Assembly (NCBI GenBank): GCA_027334165.1
Contig: DAHWXM010000015.1
Location: 77,832-124,822, forward strand
Length of the DNA stretch: 46,991 nucleotides
From: Microcaldota archaeon
GTDB lineage: Archaea; Micrarchaeota; Micrarchaeia; Micrarchaeales; CABMGC01
Direction of reading: 5' to 3'
The translations under genes and the position numbers were made by a program. Positions 27,257-36,238 of the stretch are shown one piece after another. The first letter of the stretch is position 1. Each line of letters begins with the position of its first letter. The notes below the pieces were generated by a model. The model made no database searches, had not been told where the DNA came from, and saw nothing but the letters and a program-made list of their open reading frames with translations.

Positions 27257-29257
27257 ATGGAAACGAGCTACGCGAGAGCACTACGCGAAATAGGGATAGA
27301 CAACATGCTTGTCTTTGACGGGGATGCCGAAGCAATGCTGCACAGCAGTCTGGTTAAAGCGGTCTTCTACTCAAACACGAATTCCGGTCACAAGATGCGC
27401 AATGAGGACCTGATAACCAGCGGCGCTCTGATAAGCAAGGACGGCATACTTCCGGATTATCTACAGATACTCAATCTCAACGGGGTTCATGACGTATTCT
27501 CACGGATAAAATGGGGCGAAGTCAGGACCGAGCACATATGGGACGTTAGGAGGGCACTCCTGAACGGGGTGTACAGCAATGGAAAGTATCTGGAGGGCCT
27601 GCGCAGATATCGTACCAGCGTGGGCCCATACCTTTCGACTCCCTTGCCTACGTTGCACGAGGATTTCGAGAGGGCCGTCGAGATGCTGGGCACCAGCTTT
27701 GAATCCCCTTCGGAGAATTTAATGCATTCGGTGAACTTCCTCACAAAGTTCCTGGAGCTGCACCCGTATGAGGATGGAGACGGACGCACCGGAAGGCTCA
27801 TAACGAGCTATTACCTGATAAAGAATGGCATCCGGCCTCTGCACGTGTCTGCAAACATAACGGAGTTCTGGCCGGAGAGCGCCAATGCGTACCACATAAA
27901 CAAGTGCATAGGGCCGTACGTTGCATCAACTATCATACAGATACTTGGGCACGAACAGTCGCAGGAGCTCGCGCGTCGCATACGTCAGGCGGAGCCGCGG
28001 GATGCGTATTCGCGCTCTCTCAAGCTGAACCTGCTGGTGCAGACAAACAACCTCGACGGCGCAGCGCTCAGACGGGAGGCGGAGGGGCTGTATCGCATCG
28101 GCCTCGCCGAGGACAATTTGGAGATCATGTCCAGCGCACTCTGGCTCCTTGCTATAAAGAAATGCGACAGCGGAATTATACGCCATGCGTACGACAGTAA
28201 TAACGGAGAGATCCGGGCCATGGGAATCTACGCCATGGCAAAGGTGAACTTTGAAAAGTATGCGGGACACATAGAGCGCACGGCGTTACGCGATGCGAAC
28301 ACGCAGTCACGCATAGAGGCGGCAGTGCAACTTGGTCTTCGTGGCATGATGGATGCCGACATGTCGCTGCGTATGTTTGCCACTAATCCCGACGAAGTCG
28401 TAAGAATCACGATCGCAAGGTACGCGGCAAGCGCGTCAAATTCCAACGGCATGCATGGACTGGTTGATTTCCTGATGGACTCGGGCTCATACGATCTGAA
28501 GATCCGCGCATACAGAATAATGATGCGGCACTACTCAGACGATGAGATAGCGGGAATTATCAAGGGTGACTTCCTGTCGGAGAGCGACGCGCTTAGAAAG
28601 GGCACCATAATAGAGCTTAACAGGTGCAAGAGGCTGAACAGCCCAAAGATAGCGGTCGCTCTGTGCGAGGCAGCATCTAATGACCGGCTCATCAGGGAAT
28701 CCATGCTTGGGGAATTGATGGTTACCGCAAACATGTCCGACATCTACGATGCGCTCCTTCTGGATGTGATGAAAGGTAATTTTAAGGAGGGATCCACTGT
28801 CTTTGACAGGGCATATGCCATATACATGCTAGGGCGCAAGCACGGCCACGAGTTCGTCCACTCAGCAATGCGTCTGCCTGGCGATTCGGTTTCTAAGGAG
28901 GAACGAATAGCACTATCACTGGTTAGGCTTCACGACTTTGCAAAAGGATTGAGCGATACAATCGATTTCAACTCTATACTGAGCGAGAAGGACAGCGACG
29001 TGCTCTTGGTAAACGTCTCCGAAATAAGTAGGATGATGGGTGGCGGGGAGATGTCCCGCCTAAACGGCTCCACAGAAAGGGCAATAGACGATGTGAGGAA
29101 GACGGAACTTCGCCTGTCGGCACGCGGAGAGAATGATCGCGGCATGTTTGATCTGAGGAAAATACTCACCTTCATAGACACCGGACTTTCCACGTTGCAC
29201 GAGGCCAGGGGCGTGAGGAACGGGCCTGACATGAAGTCCACACGGCTGCGCACGTGA
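27257..29257 (+). CDS. Fic-domain protein with C-terminal HEAT-like helical repeats
   Basis: Fic motif HPYEDGDGRTGR at 27761..27796; about 400-aa C-terminal all-helical repetitive region; ggtgagg SD-like sequence before ATG. Confidence 0.8.
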   Translation: METSYARALREIGIDNMLVFDGDAEAMLHSSLVKAVFYSNTNSGHKMRNEDLITSGALISKDGILPDYLQILNLNGVHDVFSRIKWGEVRTEHIWDVRRALLNGVYSNGKYLEGLRRYRTSVGPYLSTPLPTLHEDFERAVEMLGTSFESPSENLMHSVNFLTKFLELHPYEDGDGRTGRLITSYYLIKNGIRPLHVSANITEFWPESANAYHINKCIGPYVASTIIQILGHEQSQELARRIRQAEPRDAYSRSLKLNLLVQTNNLDGAALRREAEGLYRIGLAEDNLEIMSSALWLLAIKKCDSGIIRHAYDSNNGEIRAMGIYAMAKVNFEKYAGHIERTALRDANTQSRIEAAVQLGLRGMMDADMSLRMFATNPDEVVRITIARYAASASNSNGMHGLVDFLMDSGSYDLKIRAYRIMMRHYSDDEIAGIIKGDFLSESDALRKGTIIELNRCKRLNSPKIAVALCEAASNDRLIRESMLGELMVTANMSDIYDALLLDVMKGNFKEGSTVFDRAYAIYMLGRKHGHEFVHSAMRLPGDSVSKEERIALSLVRLHDFAKGLSDTIDFNSILSEKDSDVLLVNVSEISRMMGGGEMSRLNGSTERAIDDVRKTELRLSARGENDRGMFDLRKILTFIDTGLSTLHEARGVRNGPDMKSTRLRT

Positions 29258-29363
29258 TACTGTTTTCCTATGGGCCCTCTCATCGGAGAGTGTCATGGGA
29301 TTAGAGAAGAAGACTCTCTCAAAACCATGCGCGTTAAATTATAAAATGAGTAATCCCGCCGTT

Positions 29364-29386
29364 TTGCACTCGGCAGCCGAGTGCAA
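29364..29386. repeat. Perfect 11-bp inverted repeat, 1-nt centre (ttgcactcggc a gccgagtgcaa)
   Basis: Arms are exact reverse complements; lies just 5' of an AT-rich tttaaataat element upstream of the 29469 CDS. Confidence 0.9.
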
Positions 29387-29468
29387 TCCACAGCGTTTAA
29401 ATAATTTGTTGTCCAAATCCAATTTACAAGATTGTAGGGCCGCCACGTGCGGTTCCCGGTTGCTATAA

Positions 29469-30212
29469 GTGAAGAAGATGGATGCGCTGATACTTTGCGG
29501 AGGATTTGCCACGAGGTTAGAACCGATAACACTGTTCGTGCCGAAGCCGCTGCTTCCAATAAACGGCAGGCCGATACTCGATTATACTATTGACAATGTG
29601 GTATCAAACGGGGCAAAACGCATCGTGGTTTCGACGAACCAGAAGTTTGCTAACCAGTTTGAGTACTGGAAGAAGAACATTGAATGCGTCAAAGGGCTGA
29701 AGAACCTGGAGATGGTGACAGAGCCGACGATGCACAATGGGGAGAAGTACGGTGCCATACGGGGAATACAGCACGCGATAGAAACTCTGGGCATCAGCGA
29801 TGACCTGTTGATAGTCGCCGGTGACAACTTCTACGACTTCAACTTATCCGCCCTGCTCGACCACTTCAACAGGACGAGAAAACCGATACTGGTAACATAC
29901 GATATAAAATCCCTGGACGAGGCAAAGCGCTTCGGAGTGGTCACGCTCGACGGCGACAGGATAGTAGACTTCCAGGAGAAGCCGCAGGCTCCGGCATCAA
30001 CCAAGATAAGCACCGGGATATACGCGTTTCCGAAGGAGATGCTGCACAAGTTCAGTGAGTATCTGGGAGATAACAACAACCCCGATGCGCCAGGATACTT
30101 CCTGCAGTGGCTCATCAAGCGCGCAGAGATCGAGTCTATATCATACACTGGCAAATGGTATGACGTGGGCAACATAGACACCTACAAGGAGGTGTTCGAC
30201 CTGCACCTATAA
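29469..30212 (+). CDS. Sugar-1-phosphate nucleotidyltransferase (RmlA/GlmU-like)
   Basis: MDALILCGGFATRLEPITLFVPKPLLPINGRPILDYTIDNV...VAGDNFYDF...FQEKPQAPAS; GTG start. Confidence 0.9.
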   Translation: MKKMDALILCGGFATRLEPITLFVPKPLLPINGRPILDYTIDNVVSNGAKRIVVSTNQKFANQFEYWKKNIECVKGLKNLEMVTEPTMHNGEKYGAIRGIQHAIETLGISDDLLIVAGDNFYDFNLSALLDHFNRTRKPILVTYDIKSLDEAKRFGVVTLDGDRIVDFQEKPQAPASTKISTGIYAFPKEMLHKFSEYLGDNNNPDAPGYFLQWLIKRAEIESISYTGKWYDVGNIDTYKEVFDLHL

Positions 30213-30222
30213 CGAAAAACGT

Positions 30223-31362
30223 TCACTTCCAATTGCTTATTATCATTGTGAACAGTGCTGTCACATCCTGAAGGCTCTTCTTTACCGAGTACTCGTTCTG
30301 CGCGTGCGCATTCCTCCCCTCCGGCCAGAGCGTAACCACCGGTACGTTGAGAACCCTGGCGAGGGCATTGTCATCTGCCACGGAACTTCCATAGTTCCGC
30401 ACAATCTCGCCAAAGTTCTCCCTTACTATCTGTATTACGTTCCCCACCCTCTCATCATCCTCACTTGTGACATACGGCTCAAGGTACGGCGTCTCCCTTT
30501 TCCTGAGCGCAACCGTGACCACAGTCCTGTCATCAAGCTTTCCTTCCTGTCGTAGCGTTCCTATGAACTTCTCGACCCTTTGACGCATCTCCTCCGCACT
30601 TCCCGGCGGTACGAAATGGCAATCGAGTTCCAGGCTTGCATTCTCAGGAAGTGACAAACTTGTCGCCCTGCCCTCGATCATGCGCACGAAAATGCCGTCG
30701 CTGCCAAGTTTTTGGTGTGTGTTGAGCGGTATGCGGTGCGCGTTATCTGCGATCCTGGCTGCCTCGTTTATGGCATTCACGCCCTTCCCGGGATCCGCTC
30801 CATGGGACGAAAGCCCACGCACGTCTATAGTTACAACGCATCTCCCCCTCCTTCCGAGAGTGACGGTTGTCACGCCACCATTGCTTGTCTGCGAAGTAGC
30901 CCCATCCCCAGACACGACGAGTTTTACGTCCTTGAACCAGTCTCTCCTGTCCACGACGGCCTTCCACGCCCCTTTTGATATGTTCTCCTCGTCTACGCAG
31001 ATCAGCACCTTTATGTGCTGATCGCCAGCGCTGTCGAGCGCGGTGAGGATGGCGGCAAGTCCACCCTTCATGTCCCTCGCTCCGAGCCCGTAAAGCTTCC
31101 CCCCCCTCTCAGTAAGCGTGAACGGATCACTCTCCCACGTGCCGTAAAGCGGCACGGTATCCATGTGTCCGTAGAACAACAGCGCGTCTCCACCACTGCC
31201 CCTTTCTGCAAGAAGGTCATACCTGTTGTCCTCCACAAGCAGGCGCTCGACCATGAAGCCCCGTTCCTTTAGGTAACCCTCTAGGTAATTGCATATCTCG
31301 GCTTCCTCAGGAAATGACGATTTGATATGCACTAGTTCTCCAAGCAATTTTTCTACTTCCAT
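30223..31362 (-). CDS. M20-family metallopeptidase/deacylase (ArgE/DapE-like)
   Basis: LLFYGHMDTVPLYGTWESDPFTLTERGGKLYGLGARDMKGGLAAIL. Confidence 0.88.
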   Translation of the reverse strand: MEVEKLLGELVHIKSSFPEEAEICNYLEGYLKERGFMVERLLVEDNRYDLLAERGSGGDALLFYGHMDTVPLYGTWESDPFTLTERGGKLYGLGARDMKGGLAAILTALDSAGDQHIKVLICVDEENISKGAWKAVVDRRDWFKDVKLVVSGDGATSQTSNGGVTTVTLGRRGRCVVTIDVRGLSSHGADPGKGVNAINEAARIADNAHRIPLNTHQKLGSDGIFVRMIEGRATSLSLPENASLELDCHFVPPGSAEEMRQRVEKFIGTLRQEGKLDDRTVVTVALRKRETPYLEPYVTSEDDERVGNVIQIVRENFGEIVRNYGSSVADDNALARVLNVPVVTLWPEGRNAHAQNEYSVKKSLQDVTALFTMIISNWK

Positions 31363-31366
31363 ACAG

Positions 31367-32428
31367 TCACTCCCTTCTCATGCTGTCCAGAACTCCCCTG
31401 ATCTCATCCGCCCCTGCGAGTCTGGATATGTTTTCGCTAAGCAGATAATTGACCGCAAGAGGATAGAATTCGGCATTCCCGTTGCTCGTGCGCATTCTTA
31501 CGTGCTGATCCAATATGCCCTGCGGCACTCTGTCGAGCCCGCCCATGATCCCCCCTTGCATCGCCCTCACCGCCAGAACGGTGCTTTTCGTCGCGTTGGA
31601 TTCCGAATATATTACCGAATTCTCCCCGGCGTATGACGTCACTAGGAGTGTTGTGACCGCGGCATAAACCCTGTTTATCTCACCAGGCTGCCTGAAGTCC
31701 GGATGTATGGTGGCGTTCGTGAGTTCCACAATGTTTGCGTTTCCTCCTTGCACGCCGACGTTCGCCGCTTCTCCCATGCTTATGCCTATTATGCGCTCGC
31801 CAAGGAACGCTGCCGCCACCCTGTTCCTGCTGAGCTCTCCATGTACCGAAGCTTCCGTATCGTAACCATGGAAGCGCATGAGATAGCCGATGTCTTCGAG
31901 CTGATTCTCGCTCAGGCTCTGCTCGCTCACGAGCCCTACTGTTATTCCCTCGCGCCGAGCGGCCCTAAGCAGTCCGGATAGAGCCACAAAGTTGCCGCCC
32001 CTGTGTCTGTTTGCATTCGATAGCGCGTGCGCCACTCTGCTGTGTAGCGTTTGTTCTTCCCTAAACCTTCTCCCCCCCTCATTGTATCCGACATAAACGA
32101 TAGAAAATCCATTCTGCAGCGGAAGTACTGCTTCGGTGTCATCAAGCTGATCAGCATACGCATCCCTTGCGAGCACTCTCAGAGTAAGCCTGGAGTAACC
32201 GCTCTCGTTCAGATATCTTTTGCCCTGCCCAAGGAATGTGTTGAACCTGGCGACGTCCTGTGGGCTTGCTATGGCCTCTTCGTTGAGGAAGCCTTTCAGT
32301 CTGCTATTGAACTCGTCCGGAGCTATTCTCCCTATTACGCCCTGACTGCTGCTGTGTCCATCCACTCCGTTCGCTACAAGCGACCTGAATGACCGGTACA
32401 TGCTTTGTGACGTTCTTTTATACATCAT
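31367..32428 (-). CDS. Hypothetical protein with possible C-terminal GNAT-like fold (AblB-like pattern)
   Basis: IVELTNATIHPDFRQPGEINRVYAAVTTLLVTSYAGENSVIYSESNATKSTVLAVRAMQGG resembles the GNAT HPDYRGRGL motif region, weakly. Confidence 0.45.
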   Translation of the reverse strand: MMYKRTSQSMYRSFRSLVANGVDGHSSSQGVIGRIAPDEFNSRLKGFLNEEAIASPQDVARFNTFLGQGKRYLNESGYSRLTLRVLARDAYADQLDDTEAVLPLQNGFSIVYVGYNEGGRRFREEQTLHSRVAHALSNANRHRGGNFVALSGLLRAARREGITVGLVSEQSLSENQLEDIGYLMRFHGYDTEASVHGELSRNRVAAAFLGERIIGISMGEAANVGVQGGNANIVELTNATIHPDFRQPGEINRVYAAVTTLLVTSYAGENSVIYSESNATKSTVLAVRAMQGGIMGGLDRVPQGILDQHVRMRTSNGNAEFYPLAVNYLLSENISRLAGADEIRGVLDSMRRE

Positions 32429-32496
32429 TAGTCAAACCCTTTAACCTAACCTTTTGATACAGCAATAACTGTGCCTTTCTTAATATATATACTTTA

Positions 32497-32512
32497 TGTT
32501 ACTGTAGTAACA
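32497..32512. promoter_or_regulatory. 7-bp palindrome (tgttact gt agtaaca), candidate operator in divergent intergenic region
   Basis: Exact inverted repeat between divergent genes, immediately upstream of TATA-like gttataaat and ctatataaaa. Confidence 0.5.
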
Positions 32513-32561
32513 AAAGTGTTATAAATTCTCGCTACTATATAAAACACGCATTGGTGTGAAA

Positions 32562-33218
32562 ATGGCAACGGTATCGCACGTGGTTACAAGAATCTTAGAG
32601 GGAATGCCATTCTTGGAGGAGGCCCTAGTCCGAGACATAATAAACTATGCATATCTGGCAGAGATGATACGGCCGGAAGTGGAGAGCGAATTGCGTCACC
32701 CCGCCAAACGCTCCGCTATAGTGATGGCGATAAGGCGCTTCAGGGAAGCCCTTAAAGGTAGCGAGATCCGGGCTACTGCACTAAAGCTGACAGGACTTGA
32801 CATATCCGTGAAGTCAGGCATATTCGAGATCACGGTCAACAGGAACGCAGATACGGTAAACGCGCTGCAAGGCCTGTACGGCCTGGTCGACTTCGCGAAA
32901 GGCGACGTGCTTACAATAACGCAGGGTCTCTACGAGATAACCATACTCTCGAACACGAAGTACATGGAACAGATAAAGCGAATACTCGGCGCAGGGCATG
33001 TGCTGCGCGTGATAGATGGGCTGTCATCACTCATGGTGCGCATCCCGGAGAGCGCTTCCGAGACCGTCGGTATAATATACATACTAGTCAAGGCACTCAG
33101 TTGGAACAACGTCAACATAGTGGAAGTCGTTTCGACGCTCACCGAAGAGATATTCATAATAAAGGAGGAAGACACGTCGATAGCGTTCAATGCCTTGAAG
33201 AATCTTGCAAAGGCATAA
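32562..33218 (+). CDS. ACT-domain-containing protein
   Basis: C-terminal SSLMVRIPESASETVGIIYILVKALSWNNVNIVEVVSTLTEEIFIIKEEDTSIAFNALKNL has the ACT pattern; alternative GTG start at 32556. Confidence 0.7.
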   Translation: MATVSHVVTRILEGMPFLEEALVRDIINYAYLAEMIRPEVESELRHPAKRSAIVMAIRRFREALKGSEIRATALKLTGLDISVKSGIFEITVNRNADTVNALQGLYGLVDFAKGDVLTITQGLYEITILSNTKYMEQIKRILGAGHVLRVIDGLSSLMVRIPESASETVGIIYILVKALSWNNVNIVEVVSTLTEEIFIIKEEDTSIAFNALKNLAKA

Positions 33219-33291
33219 ATTAATTCCGCGCCAATAATATGACCACGGAAGCCGCAGGTGCGCATTCGCCATGCTTTCGTGAGGGTTTTTC

Positions 33292-33663
33292 ATGAACGTA
33301 GGCATAGATTTCGATAACACAATAACCGCAAACCCGAAATTCTTCAAGGAACTGGTGAACGATCTGCTCTCCAGCGGAAGGAATTTGATATACATTATAT
33401 CTTCTTGTGCCAAGGAGGACGAACCAACGCTTTCGGAGATACGGACTAGAAAGTCACTGCAGTTGAATGAATGGGGCATACCCTTTGAGCGGCTAGAGCT
33501 TGCCCTTGAACCTATACCAGAAAACAAGGCGTTTTTGTGCGAGTCGCATGGCATAGGCTTAATGATAGACGATGACCTCCGCAACCTCGAGGCCATAATG
33601 AAAAGGGATCCTTCCATCGTGTGCGTGCAATTCTTTCCGCCAAACGGCGATGAGGGGAGATGA
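33292..33663 (+). CDS. HAD-superfamily hydrolase-like protein
   Basis: MNVGIDFDNTITANPKFFKELV (DxDxT), IYIISSC, LMIDDDLRNLEA. Confidence 0.7.
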   Translation: MNVGIDFDNTITANPKFFKELVNDLLSSGRNLIYIISSCAKEDEPTLSEIRTRKSLQLNEWGIPFERLELALEPIPENKAFLCESHGIGLMIDDDLRNLEAIMKRDPSIVCVQFFPPNGDEGR

Positions 33664-33667
33664 TAGT

Positions 33668-34993
33668 ATGAGTGGAATAAAGCTTGGCATAGTTTCTCAG
33701 ACGCCTGCGGTGCGCTTCCTAAGAAAGGTGCGCGGCAGCGTGGTTCATCTGCGCGACTTGAAACGGAAGGATTACATGTACACGGTTGGCGGCGTCACCC
33801 CGATGGTACGCGCGCAACTCTCAGAGCTGGTCAAGGAGAAAACCGTCTCAAAGGCCGAATGGTTTTCCTTGAATGCAAACGCCCCTGAACGTATCATACT
33901 CAACGAACACATAGAGATAGAGAACGTCTTCCTGCGCAAGGAAAACAGTCAGCAGTACACTAACTTCAAGCAGGAACTGTGGAATAACATCCATGGAATA
34001 GATGCAAAAGGGTTCAACATAGCAGAGTATCTTGGCTATTTCAGGTACAACTCGCGCCTTGCTAAGGCGATACTGCAGCGGTCGGAGAGATTCGACATCT
34101 TCGAGATACACGATTTCCAGCAGCTTCTGCTGGGCTCGATGCTGGGGCCAGCGTATCCGACGATGTTCAGGTGGCACATACCATTCGTTCCAGACATACT
34201 AAATGCAAAGATAAAGAAGTTCATAATCAACGGCATGGAGAGCAACGATGCGGTCGTCGTCAGCACAAAACGCGATCTCGAAGGGCTGATACGCGCCGGA
34301 TTCGATGGCCGTGCCTATCAGGTGTATCCTCACATAGACCCGGACGCGTATCCGAAATCCGACGCCGAGGAGCTGGTGCGGTTTGAAGCCAAGTATTCCA
34401 TCCCGCCTGGCGAGTTCCTCATTATCAACGTTGCGCGTATGGACAACATGAAGTCGCAGGACGATCTCATAAAAGCATTCTCCCTGATCAAGAATCCCAA
34501 ATGCAAGCTCATGCTCATAGGGAATGGCTCATTCACTTCGCAAACGCTTGGCCACGCTAAGGGGAATTCATGGCGTGCACATCTGGAGCGCCTGGTTGCC
34601 CGATTGGGGCTGTCAGACCGAGTCATCTTTACAGGATACATGCCTGACGAAGAGGTGCGCGTGGCGTATTCCCGTGCAAACCTGTTTGTGCTGCCTTCCC
34701 GTACCGAAGGATTTGGCCTTGCCGCTGTAGAGGCGTGGCTCTACAATGTTCCATCTATAGTAAGCGCCGGGGCAGGAGTATCGGAACTGATAATCGATGG
34801 CCTCAACGGGGAGACGTTCGCTCCGGGAGATTTCAAGAGCTTGGCGAAAAAGATTGGCGTGTTCATAAAGGACCCAGAGTTCTGTAAGGAACTCGGAGTT
34901 AACGCGCACAGAACTGCCCGCGTATGCTTCGTCAAGACCGCAGTGCCACAGCTGAAGTCCATATACATGAAGACTCTGGCCGAGTTCGAGTGA
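33668..34993 (+). CDS. GT4-type glycosyltransferase
   Basis: FLIINVARMDNMKSQDDLIKAFSLI, DRVIFTGYMPDEEVRVAYSRANLFVLPSRTEGFGLAAVEAWLYNVPSIVSAGAGVSELI. Confidence 0.88.
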   Translation: MSGIKLGIVSQTPAVRFLRKVRGSVVHLRDLKRKDYMYTVGGVTPMVRAQLSELVKEKTVSKAEWFSLNANAPERIILNEHIEIENVFLRKENSQQYTNFKQELWNNIHGIDAKGFNIAEYLGYFRYNSRLAKAILQRSERFDIFEIHDFQQLLLGSMLGPAYPTMFRWHIPFVPDILNAKIKKFIINGMESNDAVVVSTKRDLEGLIRAGFDGRAYQVYPHIDPDAYPKSDAEELVRFEAKYSIPPGEFLIINVARMDNMKSQDDLIKAFSLIKNPKCKLMLIGNGSFTSQTLGHAKGNSWRAHLERLVARLGLSDRVIFTGYMPDEEVRVAYSRANLFVLPSRTEGFGLAAVEAWLYNVPSIVSAGAGVSELIIDGLNGETFAPGDFKSLAKKIGVFIKDPEFCKELGVNAHRTARVCFVKTAVPQLKSIYMKTLAEFE

Positions 34994-35003
34994 ATGTATC
35001 GCG

Positions 35004-36197
35004 TTATAGCAGTGCGGCTATGCCGCACAGGAGGATTGCGACAGCGCTGCCCCAGAATGCAATCCTATCGAATCTGCCGAGTCTGTGCCTGCCCATGATA
35101 TTCTCCCGTTGCGCAAGTATCCCGAGCGTGACAACGGGCCCTATAAGCACGAACACGAGCAGAACCATGAGTCCTATAACGAGCGATATGAGGTTAGTGA
35201 ACAGCAGCGGCACCAGGGCAGCCGGAAGCGATTCCAACACGTAGATCTTGAACCACGTGTCGCGCTTCATGTTAAGGGCTTCTGTGACTCCCCACGCGCT
35301 GGCCATGGATATCACTACAAGGGCGAGGAAACCCGCAAGGACGAGCCCCGCGCTGAATATCACCGGCGCGTACGTTCCACCTATACCCCGTATTCCCTCT
35401 GCTATGCCCTGCATCGTAGAGAAACCGGCGCCGTGGCCAAGGCCGCTGCTCACCATGACTATCGCAATCATTATTATTTCGCCAAATACTGCGCCAGTGA
35501 AGGTCTCTATCTTGGTTGCTCGGACCGACCTGAATTTCTTCTTTGCCGTTGCTGTGGTCTGATAGAAGAGCATGAACGGCATTATCACTGCTCCGACGTT
35601 AGCAGCGAGCAGGTAGAAGAATCTGCTGCCAATACCTGTGGGCATGAGAGGGTAGCTGCCAATTCCGTCACCCATGAGTCCCATGTACGCCACCAGCATC
35701 AGCATCGACATCACAAGCAGTGTCCTCTCTATCGCACCATGATCCCTCCTGTACACGAAGAGTATGTGCGCCACGTAGACTACTGGTATGGCGATAAGCG
35801 GTGAGATGCCAAGTATCGATGCCGCTATCGCTATGCCGGCATATTCGGCCACGTAGCTCAGGAGGTCCGTTATCGCCATGGGCAGGCTCATCAGTGCCGC
35901 TGTCCTGCGCGAGAAGTTCTCCCGTATCAACTCCCCGAGCCCCTTTCCAGTGACCGCACCAACCCTTCCGGCAACCTCTTGTATAAAGTACAGGGGCAAT
36001 ATGAGCAGCAGCAGTACTAGCACGAATCCATACTTGAACTCCGCGCCGCTCTGCATGGCCGTGATTATGCTTGCCGCATCCACATCTGCCATCATCACGA
36101 GCCACGCCGGCCCGAATACCCTCCTTAGCTCAGACAGCAGGTTCGTGCCGTTCCGTACCATTCTTGCTCCAGGCATGCTGACTCCTTTCCTAATCAA
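35004..36197 (-). CDS. NRAMP-like divalent metal transporter, divergent
   Basis: FGPAWLVMMADVDAASIITAMQSGAEFKYGFVLVLLLLILPLYFIQEVAGRVGAVTGKGLGELIRE; about 11 TM segments. Confidence 0.75.
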   Translation of the reverse strand: MIRKGVSMPGARMVRNGTNLLSELRRVFGPAWLVMMADVDAASIITAMQSGAEFKYGFVLVLLLLILPLYFIQEVAGRVGAVTGKGLGELIRENFSRRTAALMSLPMAITDLLSYVAEYAGIAIAASILGISPLIAIPVVYVAHILFVYRRDHGAIERTLLVMSMLMLVAYMGLMGDGIGSYPLMPTGIGSRFFYLLAANVGAVIMPFMLFYQTTATAKKKFRSVRATKIETFTGAVFGEIIMIAIVMVSSGLGHGAGFSTMQGIAEGIRGIGGTYAPVIFSAGLVLAGFLALVVISMASAWGVTEALNMKRDTWFKIYVLESLPAALVPLLFTNLISLVIGLMVLLVFVLIGPVVTLGILAQRENIMGRHRLGRFDRIAFWGSAVAILLCGIAALL

Positions 36198-36238
36198 ATA
36201 GATAAATCTGCGTTAACGTGCAGCTTAAACTGCAGAAA

